64,000 nt of DNA from Xanthomonas sp. SI (GCF_014236855.1 NZ_CP051261.1:3782001-3846000), one strand, 5' to 3'. Counted from the stretch's first letter, positions 27,598 through 37,661 are shown. Made by a program: numbers and translations. Notes: generated by a model not told the origin, from the sequence alone.

Positions 27598-27615
27598 TGT
27601 ACATAAATAAGTACA
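27598..27615. promoter_or_regulatory. Inverted TGTAC / GTACA repeat upstream of higBA
   Basis: TGTAC at 27598-27602 and GTACA at 27611-27615 flank an AT-rich eight-base centre just before the higB start. Toxin-antitoxin complexes normally repress from such sites, so this is a likely operator. Confidence 0.5.
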
Positions 27616-27624
27616 CCATGGCAT

Positions 27625-27965
27625 GTGGAAACCACACTGGAAGTGCGCTTCTATCGATCTGCATCGGGCGCTGAGCCGGTGCGGAGCTGGCTCAGGGAAG
27701 AAGTCTCGGCCGAGGCCAAGAGAACCATCGGCGGCGACATGAAGACGGTGCAACTGGGCTGGCCCCTCGGCATGCCATTGGTGCGCAAGATGGATCATCG
27801 CCTCTGGGAAATACGCAGCACGATCCCCGAGGGCATTGCGCGGATTTTTTCACGATCGTGAAATCGGACATGGTGCTGTTGCATGGCATCGTCAAAAAAT
27901 CGGACAAGACCCTGAAGTCCGATCTCGAAACCGCCAAACGGCGCAGAGACGAGGTGATGCAATGA
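27625..27965 (+). pseudogene. higB: HigB-type (RelE superfamily) toxin, frameshifted at a T6 run
   Basis: A GTG start at 27625 gives VETTLEVRFYRSASGAEPVR followed by the Gp49/HigB core (MDHRLWEIRSTIPEGIARIF). The frame then ends at 27859-27861. A -1 shift at the T6 run (27845-27850) restores FFTIVKSDMVLLHGIVKKSD and KTLKSDLETAKRRRDEVMQ to a TGA at 27963-27965, which overlaps the higA ATG as ATGA. The restored 113-residue protein has the full HigB C-terminus. So the gene is either recently inactivated by one base or recoded by slippage. Family knowledge: HigB is a ribosome-dependent mRNA interferase. Confidence 0.8.
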
Positions 27966-28318
27966 GTCGAAATGCCCACATCGGATCCAGCTTCGACGAC
28001 TTCCTCGCCGAGGAAGGCATCCTCGAAGAAGCCGCTTCCATCGCGGCCAAGCGCGTGATCGCATGGCAAGTCGCCGAAGCCATGAAGGCGGCCAAGCTCA
28101 CCAAGACCGCATTGGCCCGGCGCATGAACACCAGCCGCTCGCAGCTGGATCGCGTGCTGGACGAAACAGATACCGGCCTGACCCTGGATACGCTGAGCCG
28201 TGCCGCCACGGCCCTGGGTTATCAGATACAGATCGGACTGGTCGTCGCCCAGACGAAAAAACCCGGCAAGAAATCGACGGCGGCAAAGCGCAAAGCACTG
28301 GCCGATGCACGGGCCTGA
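27962..28318 (+). CDS. higA: HigA-type XRE-family antitoxin
   Basis: 118 residues starting MSRNAHIGSSFDDFLAEEGI. A helix-turn-helix spans about residues 42-85 (MKAAKLTKTALARRMNTSRS, then DRVLDETDTGLTLDTLSRAA). The conserved opening SSFDDFLAEEGILEEA is that of the HigA antitoxins that sit after Gp49-like HigB toxins. The gene begins with an ATGA overlap to the end of the restored toxin frame. A basic tail (KKPGKKSTAAKRKAL) is present. The antitoxin is intact although the toxin frame is broken. Confidence 0.88.
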   Translation: MSRNAHIGSSFDDFLAEEGILEEAASIAAKRVIAWQVAEAMKAAKLTKTALARRMNTSRSQLDRVLDETDTGLTLDTLSRAATALGYQIQIGLVVAQTKKPGKKSTAAKRKALADARA

Positions 28319-28479
28319 CAGCGCCGGGAATCCGTAGCGTCCATAGACGGACAACAAGCTTGCCCAGCGCTCGATCGCGATAGCGCCGGATGGCACTGAT
28401 GCGTCCATGGCAAAGCCAATGCCCGCTATCACCGGTAGGTGGCTAATGCAGTGAGCAGCGTCGCCAAATTGGCTGCGAA

Positions 28480-28497
28480 GGTGTACAAATGTACACC
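28480..28497. promoter_or_regulatory. LexA2-type operator touching the lexA2 start
   Basis: GGTGTACAAATGTACACC is an inverted repeat (GGTGTAC-AAAT-GTACACC) and ends one base before the ATG at 28498; it contains the alternative ATG at 28489. GTAC-N4-GTAC sites are the known LexA2 class in Xanthomonas and Pseudomonas cassettes with imuB-dnaE2. It explains self-repression of the cassette. Confidence 0.85.
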
Positions 28498-29106
28498 ATG
28501 GATACCCTTTCCCCGCAGCGCGCCGCCATCCTCGCCTACGTCCACGACTGCGCCGAGCAGGCCGGACGGCCGCCGAGCCTGGCCGAGATCGCCGAACGCT
28601 TCGGCTTCGCCTCGCGCAATGCCGCGCGCAAGCACGTGCAGGCGCTGGTCGAGGCCGGGCTGCTCGAGCATGTGCCGCAGCAGGCGCGCAGCCTGCGACC
28701 GGCGCAGGCGCAGCCGCGCAGCGGGCTGATGCGGCTACCGGTGCTGGGCCGGGTCGCCGCCGGCGCGCCGATCGGCGCCGATATCGGCCTGGACCAGCAG
28801 TTGCGGCTGGACCGCGCGCTGTTCGCGCTGCGTCCGGACTACCTGCTGCGCGTGCAGGGCGATTCGATGATCGACGACGGCATCCTCGACGGCGATCTGG
28901 TCGGGGTGCGCCGGGCCGCCGATGCGCGCAACGGGCAGATCGTGGTGGCGCGGCTGGACGGCGAACTCACCATCAAGCGCTACCAACACGACGGCGAACG
29001 CATCCAGCTGCTGCCGCGCAATCCGGCCTATGCGCCGATCGTGGTGCAGCCGGGGCAGGACTTCGCCATCGAAGGCCATTACTGCGGGCTGATCCGGCAA
29101 GGCTGA
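28489..29106 (+). CDS. lexA2: LexA2 SOS repressor
   Basis: 205 residues. The N-terminal winged helix (LSPQRAAILAYVHDCAEQAG, RPPSLAEIAERFGFASRNAA) is followed by the S24 autocleavage domain: A91-G92 cleavage site (GRVAAGAP), catalytic S126 (QGDSMIDDG) and K163 (ELTIKRY). DNA damage and RecA trigger self-cleavage and derepression. The start at 28489 has a GAAGG site seven bases upstream; a start at 28498 (MDTLSPQ) would be 16 bases from it and is the alternative. It is the first gene of a four-gene mutagenesis cassette; the stop overlaps imuA by one base. Confidence 0.93.
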   Translation: MYTMDTLSPQRAAILAYVHDCAEQAGRPPSLAEIAERFGFASRNAARKHVQALVEAGLLEHVPQQARSLRPAQAQPRSGLMRLPVLGRVAAGAPIGADIGLDQQLRLDRALFALRPDYLLRVQGDSMIDDGILDGDLVGVRRAADARNGQIVVARLDGELTIKRYQHDGERIQLLPRNPAYAPIVVQPGQDFAIEGHYCGLIRQG

Positions 29107-29741
29107 TGGCGGCCGTCGTCGCCCTCGACCGCCTGCTGGCCGAACGCCGGGTCTGGCGCGGCCAGCCGACCGCGCTGCCGCCCAGCGCGCAGCCCACCGG
29201 CCATGCCGCGCTCGACGCCGCGCTGCCGGCGCGCGGCTGGCCGGAGATGGCGCTGACCGAACTGCTGCACGCCGCCGACGGCATCGGCGAACTGCAGCTG
29301 CTGTGGCCGACGCTGGCGCGGCTGTCGCAGGGCGGCGGCCGCATCGTCCTGGTCGATCCGCCCTATCTGCCCTACCCCGCTGCCTGGGAACAGGCCGGGG
29401 TGGCGCTGCCGCAGCTGCAGATCGTGCGCGCCGGCGCGGACGCGGCCTGGGCCGCCGAACAATGCCTGCGTTCGGGCAGCTGCGCGGCGGTGCTGTGCTG
29501 GCCCGCGCAGGCCAACGACAAGACCCTGCGCCGGCTGCAGGTGGCGGCCGAAACCGGGCGCGCGCTGGGCTTCGCCTACCGGCCGCTGAAAGCCGCGGCC
29601 AATCCGTCGCCGGCCGCGCTGCGCATCGCCATCGATGCCGCACCGGCGCAGTTGCGCGTGCTCAAGTGCCGCGGCGGCATGCCGCCGGCGCGTGCCATCG
29701 CACTGGCCGCGCTGGCCGCGCCGTCGCTGGCCTCGGCTTGA
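29106..29741 (+). CDS. imuA: ImuA, SOS-induced RecA-like accessory protein
   Basis: 211 residues. It is the ImuA (SulA/RecA-like) type seen only in lexA2/imuB/dnaE2 cassettes: PALPARGWPEMALTELLHAA-like opening (here ALPARGWPEMALTELLHAAD), GEGLLLP-like segment (GIGELQLLWPTLARLSQGGG) and the RecA-fold strand RIVLVDPPYLPYPAAW. The atypical P-loop suggests no classical ATPase. It is needed with ImuB for DnaE2-dependent mutagenesis. Overlaps lexA2 (TGATG) and is 10 bp before imuB. Confidence 0.9.
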   Translation: MAAVVALDRLLAERRVWRGQPTALPPSAQPTGHAALDAALPARGWPEMALTELLHAADGIGELQLLWPTLARLSQGGGRIVLVDPPYLPYPAAWEQAGVALPQLQIVRAGADAAWAAEQCLRSGSCAAVLCWPAQANDKTLRRLQVAAETGRALGFAYRPLKAAANPSPAALRIAIDAAPAQLRVLKCRGGMPPARAIALAALAAPSLASA

Positions 29742-29751
29742 GGGTGCGCGC

Positions 29752-31197
29752 ATGCGCTGGGCCTGCATCCTGCTGCCGCAACTGGCGCTCGACACGGTGC
29801 TGCGGCGCTGGCCGACGCCGGACGAACCGCTGGCGCTGCTCGCCGGCCCGCCGCAGCGGCGCACGCTGAAGGCGGTCAACGCCGCCGCGCGCGCGCGCGG
29901 CCTGCAGCCCGGGCAATCGCTGGCCACCGCGCAGGCGCTGTGCGACCGCTTCGCCACCGCCCTGCACGATGCCGAGGAAAGCCGCCGCTGCCAGCAGTTC
30001 CTGGCGGCGTGGGCGTACCGCTTCAGCTCGCTGGTCAGCACCGACTATCCCGGCGCGTTGCTGCTGGAGATCGAGGCCAGTCTCGGTCTGTTCGGTCCCT
30101 GGCCGCGCTTCGAGGCGCGCCTGCGCGAGGAGCTGACCGCATTGGGTTTCCGCCACCGCATCGTGGTCGCGCCGCATCCACTGGCCGCGCGCGTGCTGGC
30201 CAATGCGCACGACGGCATCGCCCTGCTCGACAACGCCGCGCTGCACGGCGCGCTGGGCCAATTGCCGATCGCCCGCGCCGGGCTGGAACCGGGCCTGGCC
30301 GACGCCTTCGCGCGGATGGGCCTGCGCAAATTGCAGCAACTGTTCGCGTTGCCGCGCAGCGGCCTGGCGCGGCGCTACCCGCCCGCGCTGCTGCAGCACC
30401 TGGATGCCTTGCGCGGGCAGGCGCCGCTGCCGCTGCAGTACTACCTGCCGCCGGACCGCTTCGATGCGCGGCTGGAACTGGGCTATGCGGTGGAATCCAG
30501 CCAGGCACTGCTGTTCCCGCTGCGCCGCCTGACCGCCGACCTGGCCGCGTTCCTGGCCGGACGCGACGGCGGCGTGCAGCGCTTCCAGCTGCACCTGGAA
30601 CACGAAGGCCTGGACGACAGCGTGGTGCCGGTCGGGCTGCTCGCCGCCGAGCGCGATGCGGCGATGCTGTTCGAACTGGCGCGCGGCCGCCTGCAGCACG
30701 CCAGCGTGCCGGCGCCGGTGCAGGCCATGCGCCTGCGCGCCGACGAACTGCCGCCGTTCGTGCCCGCCGCGCGCGAATTGTTCGACGATCGCGCGCAGCA
30801 GGCGTTGCCCTGGGAACAGCTGCGCGAACGCCTGCGCGCACGCCTCGGCGACGACGCCGTGCACGGCCTGCGCGCGCATGCCGACCATCGCCCCGAGCGG
30901 GCGTGGCGCGCCGAGTCAGGCAAGCCCGCGCCGGCCAGCACAGCGGGCAAGGCCAGTGCAACGATTGCCACCGCCACGCTGCCGCGTCCCGGCTGGCTGC
31001 TGACCCGGCCGATCCCGCTGCGCGAGCGCGACCCCGAACGCCTGGCCGGCCCGGAACGCATCGAAAGCGGCTGGTGGGACGACGGCGATGTGCGCCGCGA
31101 CTACTACATCGTGCGCACCCGCCAGGGCCAGCGCGCCTGGGTGTTCGCGCCTGCCGATGCGCCGGACGCGCTGATGCTGCACGGCTGGTTCGCATGA
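29752..31197 (+). CDS. imuB: ImuB, Y-family polymerase-like protein
   Basis: 481 residues. It starts [20 protein letters not shown]; an upstream in-frame extension lacks family similarity. The Y-family fold is present ([40 protein letters not shown]), but the catalytic acidic pair of true DinB polymerases is not evident at the first palm position, as known for ImuB, which is thought to act as a scaffold to the beta clamp and DnaE2. Ends with an ATGA overlap to dnaE2, indicating coupled translation. Confidence 0.92.
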   Translation: MRWACILLPQLALDTVLRRWPTPDEPLALLAGPPQRRTLKAVNAAARARGLQPGQSLATAQALCDRFATALHDAEESRRCQQFLAAWAYRFSSLVSTDYPGALLLEIEASLGLFGPWPRFEARLREELTALGFRHRIVVAPHPLAARVLANAHDGIALLDNAALHGALGQLPIARAGLEPGLADAFARMGLRKLQQLFALPRSGLARRYPPALLQHLDALRGQAPLPLQYYLPPDRFDARLELGYAVESSQALLFPLRRLTADLAAFLAGRDGGVQRFQLHLEHEGLDDSVVPVGLLAAERDAAMLFELARGRLQHASVPAPVQAMRLRADELPPFVPAARELFDDRAQQALPWEQLRERLRARLGDDAVHGLRAHADHRPERAWRAESGKPAPASTAGKASATIATATLPRPGWLLTRPIPLRERDPERLAGPERIESGWWDDGDVRRDYYIVRTRQGQRAWVFAPADAPDALMLHGWFA

Positions 31198-34100
31198 GCC
31201 ACGGCCCGCCACGTCCGCGGCTGCGCGCCTTGCCGGCGCCGGCGCTGACCACGCCATCTGTCCCGACGCGCGACGCAACCTCCACGCGCACTGCATTGCC
31301 CGACTACGCCGAACTGCACTGCCTGTCGAACTTCAGCTTCCAGCGCGGCGCCTCGCATGCGCGGGAACTGTTCGAACGCGCCGCACGGCACGGCTACCGC
31401 GCCCTGGCGATCACCGATGAATGCACTCTGGCCGGCATCGTGCGCGCCTGGCAGGCGGCCCGCGACACCGGCCTGGCGCTAATCGTCGGCAGCGAACTGC
31501 AGATCGAACACGGCCCCAAGCTGGTGCTGCTGGCCGAGACCCTGCACGGCTACCAGCAGCTGTGCCGGCTGATCACCGTGGCGCGCCGCCGCGCAGACAA
31601 GGGCAGCTACTGCGCGCTGCACGAGGATTTCGACGGCGACCTCGACGGCCTGCTGTGCCTGTGGCTGCCGCGCAGCGCCGATGGTGACGGCGACGCAAAC
31701 GACGGCGCCTGGCTGCAGGCGCGCTTTCCCAAGCGCCTGTGGCTGGCGGTGGAACTGCTGCGCGGCCCGGACGACGACGCCCTGGTGCACGCGCGCCTGG
31801 AACTGGCCCGGCGTCTGCACCTGCCCGCCGTCGCCAGCGGCGACGTGCACATGCACGCGCGTGGCCGCCGCGCCTTGCAGGACACGCTGACCGCGATCCG
31901 CCAGCGCCTGCCGCTGAGCGAGGCCGGCGCGCACCTGTACGCCAATGGCGAGCGCCACCTGCGCCCGCGCGCCACCCTGTCCACGCTGTATCCGCCTGCG
32001 CTACTGGCCGAATCGGTGCGCATCGCGCAGCGCTGCAGCTTCGACCTCGGCCAGTTGCGCTACCAGTATCCACACGAACTGGTGCCGCCCGGGCAGACCC
32101 CGACGCAATGGCTGCGCGCACTCACCGAACAAGGCGCCGCCGCGCGCTGGCCCCACGGCGTGCCGGAAAAAGCGCGGCGCCTGATCGAACACGAACTGGG
32201 CGTGATCCAGCGCCTGGGCTACGAGTCCTACTTCCTCACCGTCTACGACCTGGTGCGCTTCGCCAGGTCGCGCCACATCCTGTGCCAGGGCCGCGGTTCG
32301 GCGGCGAATTCGGCCGTGTGCTATGCGCTGGGCGTCACCGCGATCGATCCCGACCGCATCGGCATGCTGTTCGAGCGCTTCATTTCCGAAGAGCGCAAGG
32401 AACGGCCCGACATCGACGTCGATTTCGAGCACGACCGCCGCGAGGAAGTGATCCAGTACATCTTCAACCACTACGGCCGCGAGCGCGCCGCGCTGACCAC
32501 CGTGGCGATCCAGTACCACGGCCGCAGCGCGGTGCGCGACGTCGCGCGTGCGCTCGGCCTGCCCGGCGACAGCATCGACGCGCTGGCCTCCACGCTGGGC
32601 CAGTGGGACGACGAAGTCCCGCCGCACGAACGCCTGCGCGAACGTGGCTTCGATCCGGAGACGCCGCTGATGCGCCGGCTGCTGGCACTGAGCGCCGAGC
32701 TGATCGGTTTCCCGCGGCACCTGTCGCAGCACCCCGGCGGTTTCGTGATCTCCGAGCATCCGCTGCATACGCTGGTGCCGGTGGAGAACGCGGCGATGGC
32801 CGAGCGCACCGTGATCCAGTGGGACAAGGACGACCTGGAACTGGTCGGACTGATGAAGGTGGACGTGCTCGCGCTGGGCATGCTCAGCGCGCTGCGGCGC
32901 ACGCTGGATCTGCTGCGTGCGCACCGCGGCCGCGACCTGGACCTTGCCAGCATTCCCGCCGAAGACGAGCAGACCTACCAGATGATCCAGCGCGCCGACA
33001 CCATCGGCGTGTTCCAGATCGAATCGCGTGCGCAGATGGCGATGCTGCCGCGACTCAAACCGCGCGAGTTCTACGACCTGGTGATCCAGGTGGCGATCGT
33101 GCGCCCCGGCCCGATCCAGGGCGGCATGGTGCATCCCTACCTGCGTCGCCGCAGCGGCGAGGAAATACCCGAAGAATTGCCCGAGGAACTGCGCGATGTG
33201 TTCAAACGCACTCTAGGCGTCCCCTTGTTCCAGGAACAAGTCATGCAACTGGCCGTCAACGCTGCTGGTTACACCCCTGGCGAAGCCGATCAGTTGCGCC
33301 GTTCGATGGCCGCCTGGAAACGCCACGGCGGACTGGAACCGCATCGCGAGAAGCTGATGGAAGGTATGCTGAAGAAGAACTACAGCGCCGAGTTCGCCGC
33401 ACGCATCTTCGAACAGATCAAGGGCTTCGGCAGCTACGGCTTTCCCGAGAGCCACGCCGCCAGCTTCGCCCTGCTCACCTACGCCAGCTGCTGGCTCAAG
33501 CGCCATGAACCGGCGGCCTTCACCTGCGCGTTGATCAACAGCTGGCCGATGGGCTTCTACAGCCCCGACCAGTTGCTGCAGGACGCGCGCCGCCACGGCC
33601 TGCAGGTGCGCCCGGTGGACGTGCGCTACAGCGACTGGGATTGCGGATTGGAATCCTACAGTGCCGATCCGACGGTGCAGCCGGCGATCCGCCTGGGCCT
33701 GCGCATGGTTCGTGGCCTGGCCGAAGACGCCGCGTTGCGCCTGCAGCAGGCACGCGCGCAGGCGCCGTTCCGCGACCTCGCCGACCTGTGCCATCGCGCC
33801 GCGCTCGACGACAAGGCGCGCGACAGCCTGGCCGACGCCGGCGCGCTGAAGCCGCTGGCCGGGCACCGCCACCGCGCACGCTGGGCGGTGGCCGGCGTCG
33901 AAGCGCAGCGTCCACTGTTCGAGCCGCTCGAGGCCACGCAGGAACAACAGGTAGCCTTACCGCTGCCCAGCCTCGGCGAGGACATCCGCGCCGATTACGC
34001 GACCATCGGCACCACCCTCGGCAAACATCCGCTGACCTTGCTGCGCGCGCAACTGCGCGCGCGCCGCTACCGCCACTCCGGCGAATTGCGGGCGCTACCA

Positions 34101-34388
34101 CATGCCAGCGCGGTCGCCATCGCCGGCCTGGTGACCATGCGCCAGCGCCCGCAGACCGCCAGCGGCGTCACCTTCCTCACCCTCGAAGACGAACACGGCC
34201 TGGTCAACGTCGTGGTGTGGCGGCGCCTGGCCGATCGCCAGCGCCAGGCGCTGATCGAATCCAAGCTGCTGGCAGTGCGCGGCCGCCTGGAAACCGCCGA
34301 CGGCGTGCGCCACCTGATCGCCGGCCACCTCGAAGACCTGACCCCGCTGCTGCTCGGCCTGGACATCCGTAGCCGCGATTTCCATTGA
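31194..34388 (+). CDS. dnaE2: Error-prone DNA polymerase DnaE2
   Basis: 1064 residues. The start at 31194 overlaps the imuB stop (ATGA). The PHP domain at the N-terminus ([20 protein letters not shown]) is followed by the C-family polymerase palm with [14 protein letters not shown] and [16 protein letters not shown] (catalytic aspartates) and a C-terminal OB fold ([20 protein letters not shown]). The length and the [16 protein letters not shown] form match DnaE2 rather than the replicative DnaE1. With ImuA/ImuB it performs translesion synthesis and induced mutagenesis. It is the last gene of the cassette. Confidence 0.95.
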   Translation: MSHGPPRPRLRALPAPALTTPSVPTRDATSTRTALPDYAELHCLSNFSFQRGASHARELFERAARHGYRALAITDECTLAGIVRAWQAARDTGLALIVGSELQIEHGPKLVLLAETLHGYQQLCRLITVARRRADKGSYCALHEDFDGDLDGLLCLWLPRSADGDGDANDGAWLQARFPKRLWLAVELLRGPDDDALVHARLELARRLHLPAVASGDVHMHARGRRALQDTLTAIRQRLPLSEAGAHLYANGERHLRPRATLSTLYPPALLAESVRIAQRCSFDLGQLRYQYPHELVPPGQTPTQWLRALTEQGAAARWPHGVPEKARRLIEHELGVIQRLGYESYFLTVYDLVRFARSRHILCQGRGSAANSAVCYALGVTAIDPDRIGMLFERFISEERKERPDIDVDFEHDRREEVIQYIFNHYGRERAALTTVAIQYHGRSAVRDVARALGLPGDSIDALASTLGQWDDEVPPHERLRERGFDPETPLMRRLLALSAELIGFPRHLSQHPGGFVISEHPLHTLVPVENAAMAERTVIQWDKDDLELVGLMKVDVLALGMLSALRRTLDLLRAHRGRDLDLASIPAEDEQTYQMIQRADTIGVFQIESRAQMAMLPRLKPREFYDLVIQVAIVRPGPIQGGMVHPYLRRRSGEEIPEELPEELRDVFKRTLGVPLFQEQVMQLAVNAAGYTPGEADQLRRSMAAWKRHGGLEPHREKLMEGMLKKNYSAEFAARIFEQIKGFGSYGFPESHAASFALLTYASCWLKRHEPAAFTCALINSWPMGFYSPDQLLQDARRHGLQVRPVDVRYSDWDCGLESYSADPTVQPAIRLGLRMVRGLAEDAALRLQQARAQAPFRDLADLCHRAALDDKARDSLADAGALKPLAGHRHRARWAVAGVEAQRPLFEPLEATQEQQVALPLPSLGEDIRADYATIGTTLGKHPLTLLRAQLRARRYRHSGELRALPHASAVAIAGLVTMRQRPQTASGVTFLTLEDEHGLVNVVVWRRLADRQRQALIESKLLAVRGRLETADGVRHLIAGHLEDLTPLLLGLDIRSRDFH

Positions 34389-34429
34389 GCCGGCAGGCGC
34401 AACCACGCATGCCTTGCGCGACGAACAGG

Positions 34430-34726
34430 TCACGGCGATTGCGACGGCGACTGTGCCGCCTTGCCGCATGACTGCATCGCCCGTTGCACCGCCTCGGCTT
34501 CGCCCAGGCCTTCGCGGTAGATGGTGGTAGCCAGTTCGCGCCTGGCCTTGCTCGACCCGATCGAACCGTTGCTGGCGATATCCGACAGCGGCCCGCCCAA
34601 CTGGCGATATCTGGCCACGAGCTTGGCCGTCGCAGCCAAGCTCGCGCAATCCACCGGCGCCGCCTGCACCGGTGCACCCATCATCAGCAAACACGAAAAG
34701 CCAAGCGCTGCGAGTGCTTTATTCAT
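34430..34726 (-). CDS. Small exported protein, unknown
   Basis: 98 residues. The start at 34726 gives a clear signal peptide (MNKALAALGFSCLLMMGAPV, cleaved near QAA) and is chosen over an upstream frame that lacks it. The mature part (about 75 residues) has two cysteines (VDCASLAATAKL and QSCGKAAQ) that could pair in the periplasm, and a helical middle (SSKARRELATTIYREGLGEA). I do not recognise a family. It is convergent with dnaE2. Confidence 0.75.
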   Translation of the reverse strand: MNKALAALGFSCLLMMGAPVQAAPVDCASLAATAKLVARYRQLGGPLSDIASNGSIGSSKARRELATTIYREGLGEAEAVQRAMQSCGKAAQSPSQSP

Positions 34727-35513
34727 CACTGTTCCCAAGCGGAGACGAAGAACCGCTTTCTCCATGCGGCCGCGCAGGATCGAGACGCTGCAACACAGCT
34801 GCACGTCACCGCAGCGACCGCACGGCATCGCCGCACACACGCCAACAGCATCGGCAAACAGGCCACAGCAGCATCAGGCCGCACGTAACGTCATCCACCC
34901 CATGCGGATAACGCCGCTGCAAGATAGCCACGGCCAATGCCAGCGCCAGCCGTGTGGTGACGAAACCCGGGAGCGCTGGAGCGAAAAGCCGGATCCGCGG
35001 AACCAAGCGCGGCAGCCATGTCGCCGCACGTCGCACATCGCGCAAGCACGGAGGATGGTCACCTCAGGGAGCGCACCGGCCACCACTGTCCGGACTGCGG
35101 CCGGCCGGCGGGCTGGCCGGCTGGCTGGCACGATTCGCAGGCAGAAGCAGCTGGCGCTGCGCGGCAGACTGGAGATCAGCGCAGGAGATGCACCATCGTC
35201 CAGTTGAAAAACCCGGCCACGCCGCTGCAAAACGCAAATGTGCGCAACCGGGAATTAAAGCGAACACACGCATGCCTGGGTGTCGCCTTCGATCAAGGCG
35301 GGCGACACATCGCACGAACGACCACGGTCCATTTCTATCGAACATGGCGCACATATCGGCGCCATGGCCTGCGGTCAAACGCTATGGACGGACTGAATGA
35401 ACCGGGTCCCTCTATCCATCACGGCTGTGCCGATCCACTGGAGGAAATCAGCAGTGCTGGCGGATCAGGAATTGCATCGACCCGTCCAACATTGCGACGT
35501 GCCGCGCCCGCGA
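34727..35513. other. 787-bp region without a recognisable gene
   Basis: The longest gene-free stretch. Several open frames exist on both strands but none shows a family pattern, a convincing ribosome site or a protein-like composition. A GC-rich run of CCGG/GGCTGG repeats lies near 35100-35130. It may hold a decayed gene or regulatory DNA; I see no clear element. Confidence 0.5.
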
Positions 35514-36125
35514 TCAGCGTTTGGGAGCGGCCAGGCGCGCGTACTGGTCGTGATCGATCCAACCCGTGAACGAAGCGTCCTTGGCATTGATGAATTCGAC
35601 CTGGGCCCAGCCATCCTTGAACGCCAGCACGCCCACCACATCGCCCTTGACGACATAGGCACCCTTGGGCGTCTTGGCACCCGGCGCCTTCTGCAGATAT
35701 GCCTTGTCGGCGGACACCGTCACCAGCCCGATCCATTTCTTGTCGGCGGTCCGGGTCAGGTCCAGGCCAGTGGCGATTTCCGGCATCAACACATTGAGGC
35801 AACCGGGATGCTCACGGCCCCGCTTCACGGTCAGCGTCACGCCATCGGGCGACGCCGCCACCGTGCCGGGATAGGCGCCGTCCGCCCAAGTGGTGACCGA
35901 GACCGGGGCCGCGCCCGCCGCCTTGCCCTGCAGGTAGAACGCGCAACCGCGGGTCACGCCCTCGCCCATCTCCTCAGCGTAGAAGCCTTCGACGCCATGC
36001 TCGGGCGTTACGGCGAGCATCAGCCCTTCGTACTTGCCCGAATGCAGCGCAGCCGCACCGGCGAGCGCAGGCGCTACGGAGCAAAGCGAGAACAAACCAA
36101 CAGCCAGAAACCGAGTGATCGCCAT
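35514..36125 (-). CDS. Exported SH3-like domain protein, unknown
   Basis: 203 residues with a signal peptide (residues 1-22, MAITRFLAVGLFSLCSVAPA). The C-terminal third (about 145-195) has an SH3-like pattern: VSADKAYLQKAPGAKTPKGA, YVVKGDVVGVLAFKDGWAQV and TGWIDHDQYARL, as in bacterial SH3 domains that bind cell-wall material. The N-terminal half contains GGKY-like beta strands and two cysteines (RGCAFYL and HPGCLNVL) that could form a disulphide. No enzyme motif. The start is preceded by GAAGGA. Confidence 0.8.
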   Translation of the reverse strand: MAITRFLAVGLFSLCSVAPALAGAAALHSGKYEGLMLAVTPEHGVEGFYAEEMGEGVTRGCAFYLQGKAAGAAPVSVTTWADGAYPGTVAASPDGVTLTVKRGREHPGCLNVLMPEIATGLDLTRTADKKWIGLVTVSADKAYLQKAPGAKTPKGAYVVKGDVVGVLAFKDGWAQVEFINAKDASFTGWIDHDQYARLAAPKR

Positions 36126-36371
36126 CTTTTTCCTTCAGGTGTTATGCAGATGTTTTGAAGCGCTTATCAGCGCCACCGCCATCATAGCCGCCGCAGGCGC
36201 GCAGCATGGCTGCACCATCCTTGCCCTTGATGAAATCGACCAACGCAACGCTAGGCGCCGAGGACGCCTTCGATCGATTGTCGTCAATGGCTGCCCGCTC
36301 GCCCTGAACCGAGCAAGCGATGGGCGTTGCCAAACATAGTTTGTGCGCAGGCCACCCGGTACCGACTGCGA

Positions 36372-36815
36372 TTACCTACCCAGCCCCGCCAGCAGCGTCT
36401 GCACGCCCTTCCAGCCCCAGTACACGCGATGGCACGCGATCAGGCCGCGCGCATCGAGGTCCATGACTTCCACCAGGTCGACCTGATCGCCCTGCGGCGT
36501 TTCTCGCGGATATTCCCAGATCACTTGGCGGTGGGACGCATGACAACGGTCGGTGCGGTACCAGCGACCGAGGCCGTTTTCGGGTTGTGCGAAACACGCC
36601 GCGAAGAACGTCCTGATCGCCTCGCGTCCGTGCAGCCTTCCATCCTGACGCCCTGCGGAAACCACGTACGCCAACGGCGTTTCCAAGATCGCGTCTTGCG
36701 CATACAGCGCCATCAGCGCGTCCAGATTCCGTTCGACGACGCTGCGATGCCATTGCTCGAAGATGCGACGGGCATCGCCGTCCGCCTCGTTCGACCGCGC
36801 TTCGATTTCGCTCAT
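36372..36815 (-). CDS. SnoaL-like / nuclear transport factor 2 family protein
   Basis: 147 residues. The start at 36815 (MSEIEARSNEADGDARRIFE) is chosen over a GTG three codons upstream because GGAG lies eight bases ahead. The cone-shaped NTF2 fold pattern is clear: WHRSVVERNLDALMALYAQD, ILETPLAY, GREAIRTFFAACF and a beta-rich end (QVDLVEVMDLDARGLIACHR). Members bind small hydrophobic molecules or act as isomerases or cyclases. It is divergent from an ArsR-type regulator 123 bp away, which may control it. Confidence 0.85.
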   Translation of the reverse strand: MSEIEARSNEADGDARRIFEQWHRSVVERNLDALMALYAQDAILETPLAYVVSAGRQDGRLHGREAIRTFFAACFAQPENGLGRWYRTDRCHASHRQVIWEYPRETPQGDQVDLVEVMDLDARGLIACHRVYWGWKGVQTLLAGLGR

Positions 36816-36938
36816 GCAAGACACTCCGATGTAGTGCGCTGCAGTCTAGGAACATGCGCAGGCCATCGATTCGATGCGTGTCGAAGCGTTGCGGCAAGGG
36901 GCGGTCTATGATGGCCGCGCCCGCCAGGAGTGCACACG

Positions 36939-37661
36939 ATGCCGGTCGAACAGCCCAAGCTTGCCGCGACCGCGTTCCTGATCGCCGATCCCGCCCGCGC
37001 CGCCATGTTGATGGCGCTCATCGACGGGCGCGCACTGCCTGCCGGCGAGCTCGCCTTCGCCGGCGGCGTCACCCCGCAGACGGCGAGTTCGCACCTGGCG
37101 AAACTGCTGGACGGCGGCTTGCTGGCGGTCGAGGTCCAGGGCCGCCACCGCTACTACCGGCTGGCCGGTTCGCACGTCGCGTTCGCACTGGAAAACCTGG
37201 CGACCCTCGCCGCCCCCGCCGCACCGCGATGCCGGAAAGCCGGGCACAAGCAGCAATCGCTGAGCCTGGCCCGATGCTGTTACGACCATCTGGCCGGACA
37301 ACTGGGCGTGGCGGTGGCCGAAGCGCTGGAACGGCGCGCGTTGATCGCCAGGCAAAACGACAAACGATACGCGGTGTCCGCCGAGGGCGCCGCCTGGTTC
37401 TCGCGAATGGGCCTGGATGTGTCGCGCATCACCGCAAGCAGGCGCGGCATTGCGCGGCAGTGCCTGGACTGGACCGAACGCAAGCATCACCTTGCCGGTC
37501 CGCTCGGTGTCGAATTGCTTGCGCTGCTTTGCGCCAAACGCTGGCTGCGCCGCAGCGACGGCTCGCGCGCGATCCACATCACCGACAGTGGCTGGGCCGG
37601 CCTGCACACGGAACTGGGAATCCATCGGCTTGCCGGCGACGAACTCGCGCTGGATTCCTAA
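36939..37661 (+). CDS. ArsR-type winged-helix regulator with C-terminal extension
   Basis: 240 residues. The start at 36939 has AGGAG eight bases upstream. Residues about 15-75 form an ArsR-like winged helix (AFLIADPARAAMLMALIDGR, ELAFAGGVTPQTASSHLAKL, VEVQGRHRYYRLAG). A C-terminal half of about 140 residues (LARCCYDHLAGQLGVAVAEA, then RRALIARQNDKRYAVSAEG) is typical of a larger ArsR subfamily; three cysteines (CRKAG, CCYDHL) could bind metal or sense redox. Divergent from the SnoaL-like gene and convergent with the Nei gene (overlap of four bases at the stops). Confidence 0.85.
   Translation: MPVEQPKLAATAFLIADPARAAMLMALIDGRALPAGELAFAGGVTPQTASSHLAKLLDGGLLAVEVQGRHRYYRLAGSHVAFALENLATLAAPAAPRCRKAGHKQQSLSLARCCYDHLAGQLGVAVAEALERRALIARQNDKRYAVSAEGAAWFSRMGLDVSRITASRRGIARQCLDWTERKHHLAGPLGVELLALLCAKRWLRRSDGSRAIHITDSGWAGLHTELGIHRLAGDELALDS

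Noticed and set aside
29940..31193. In-frame upstream extension of dnaE2
   Set aside because: The extension overlaps imuB and lacks family similarity; the ATGA overlap at 31194 marks the true start.
36142..36333. 63-codon minus-strand frame with a stretch DFIKGKDGAAMLRACGGYD
   Set aside because: It vaguely resembles the C-terminus of periplasmic binding proteins but has no good start, no upstream domain and no ribosome site; too weak to call.
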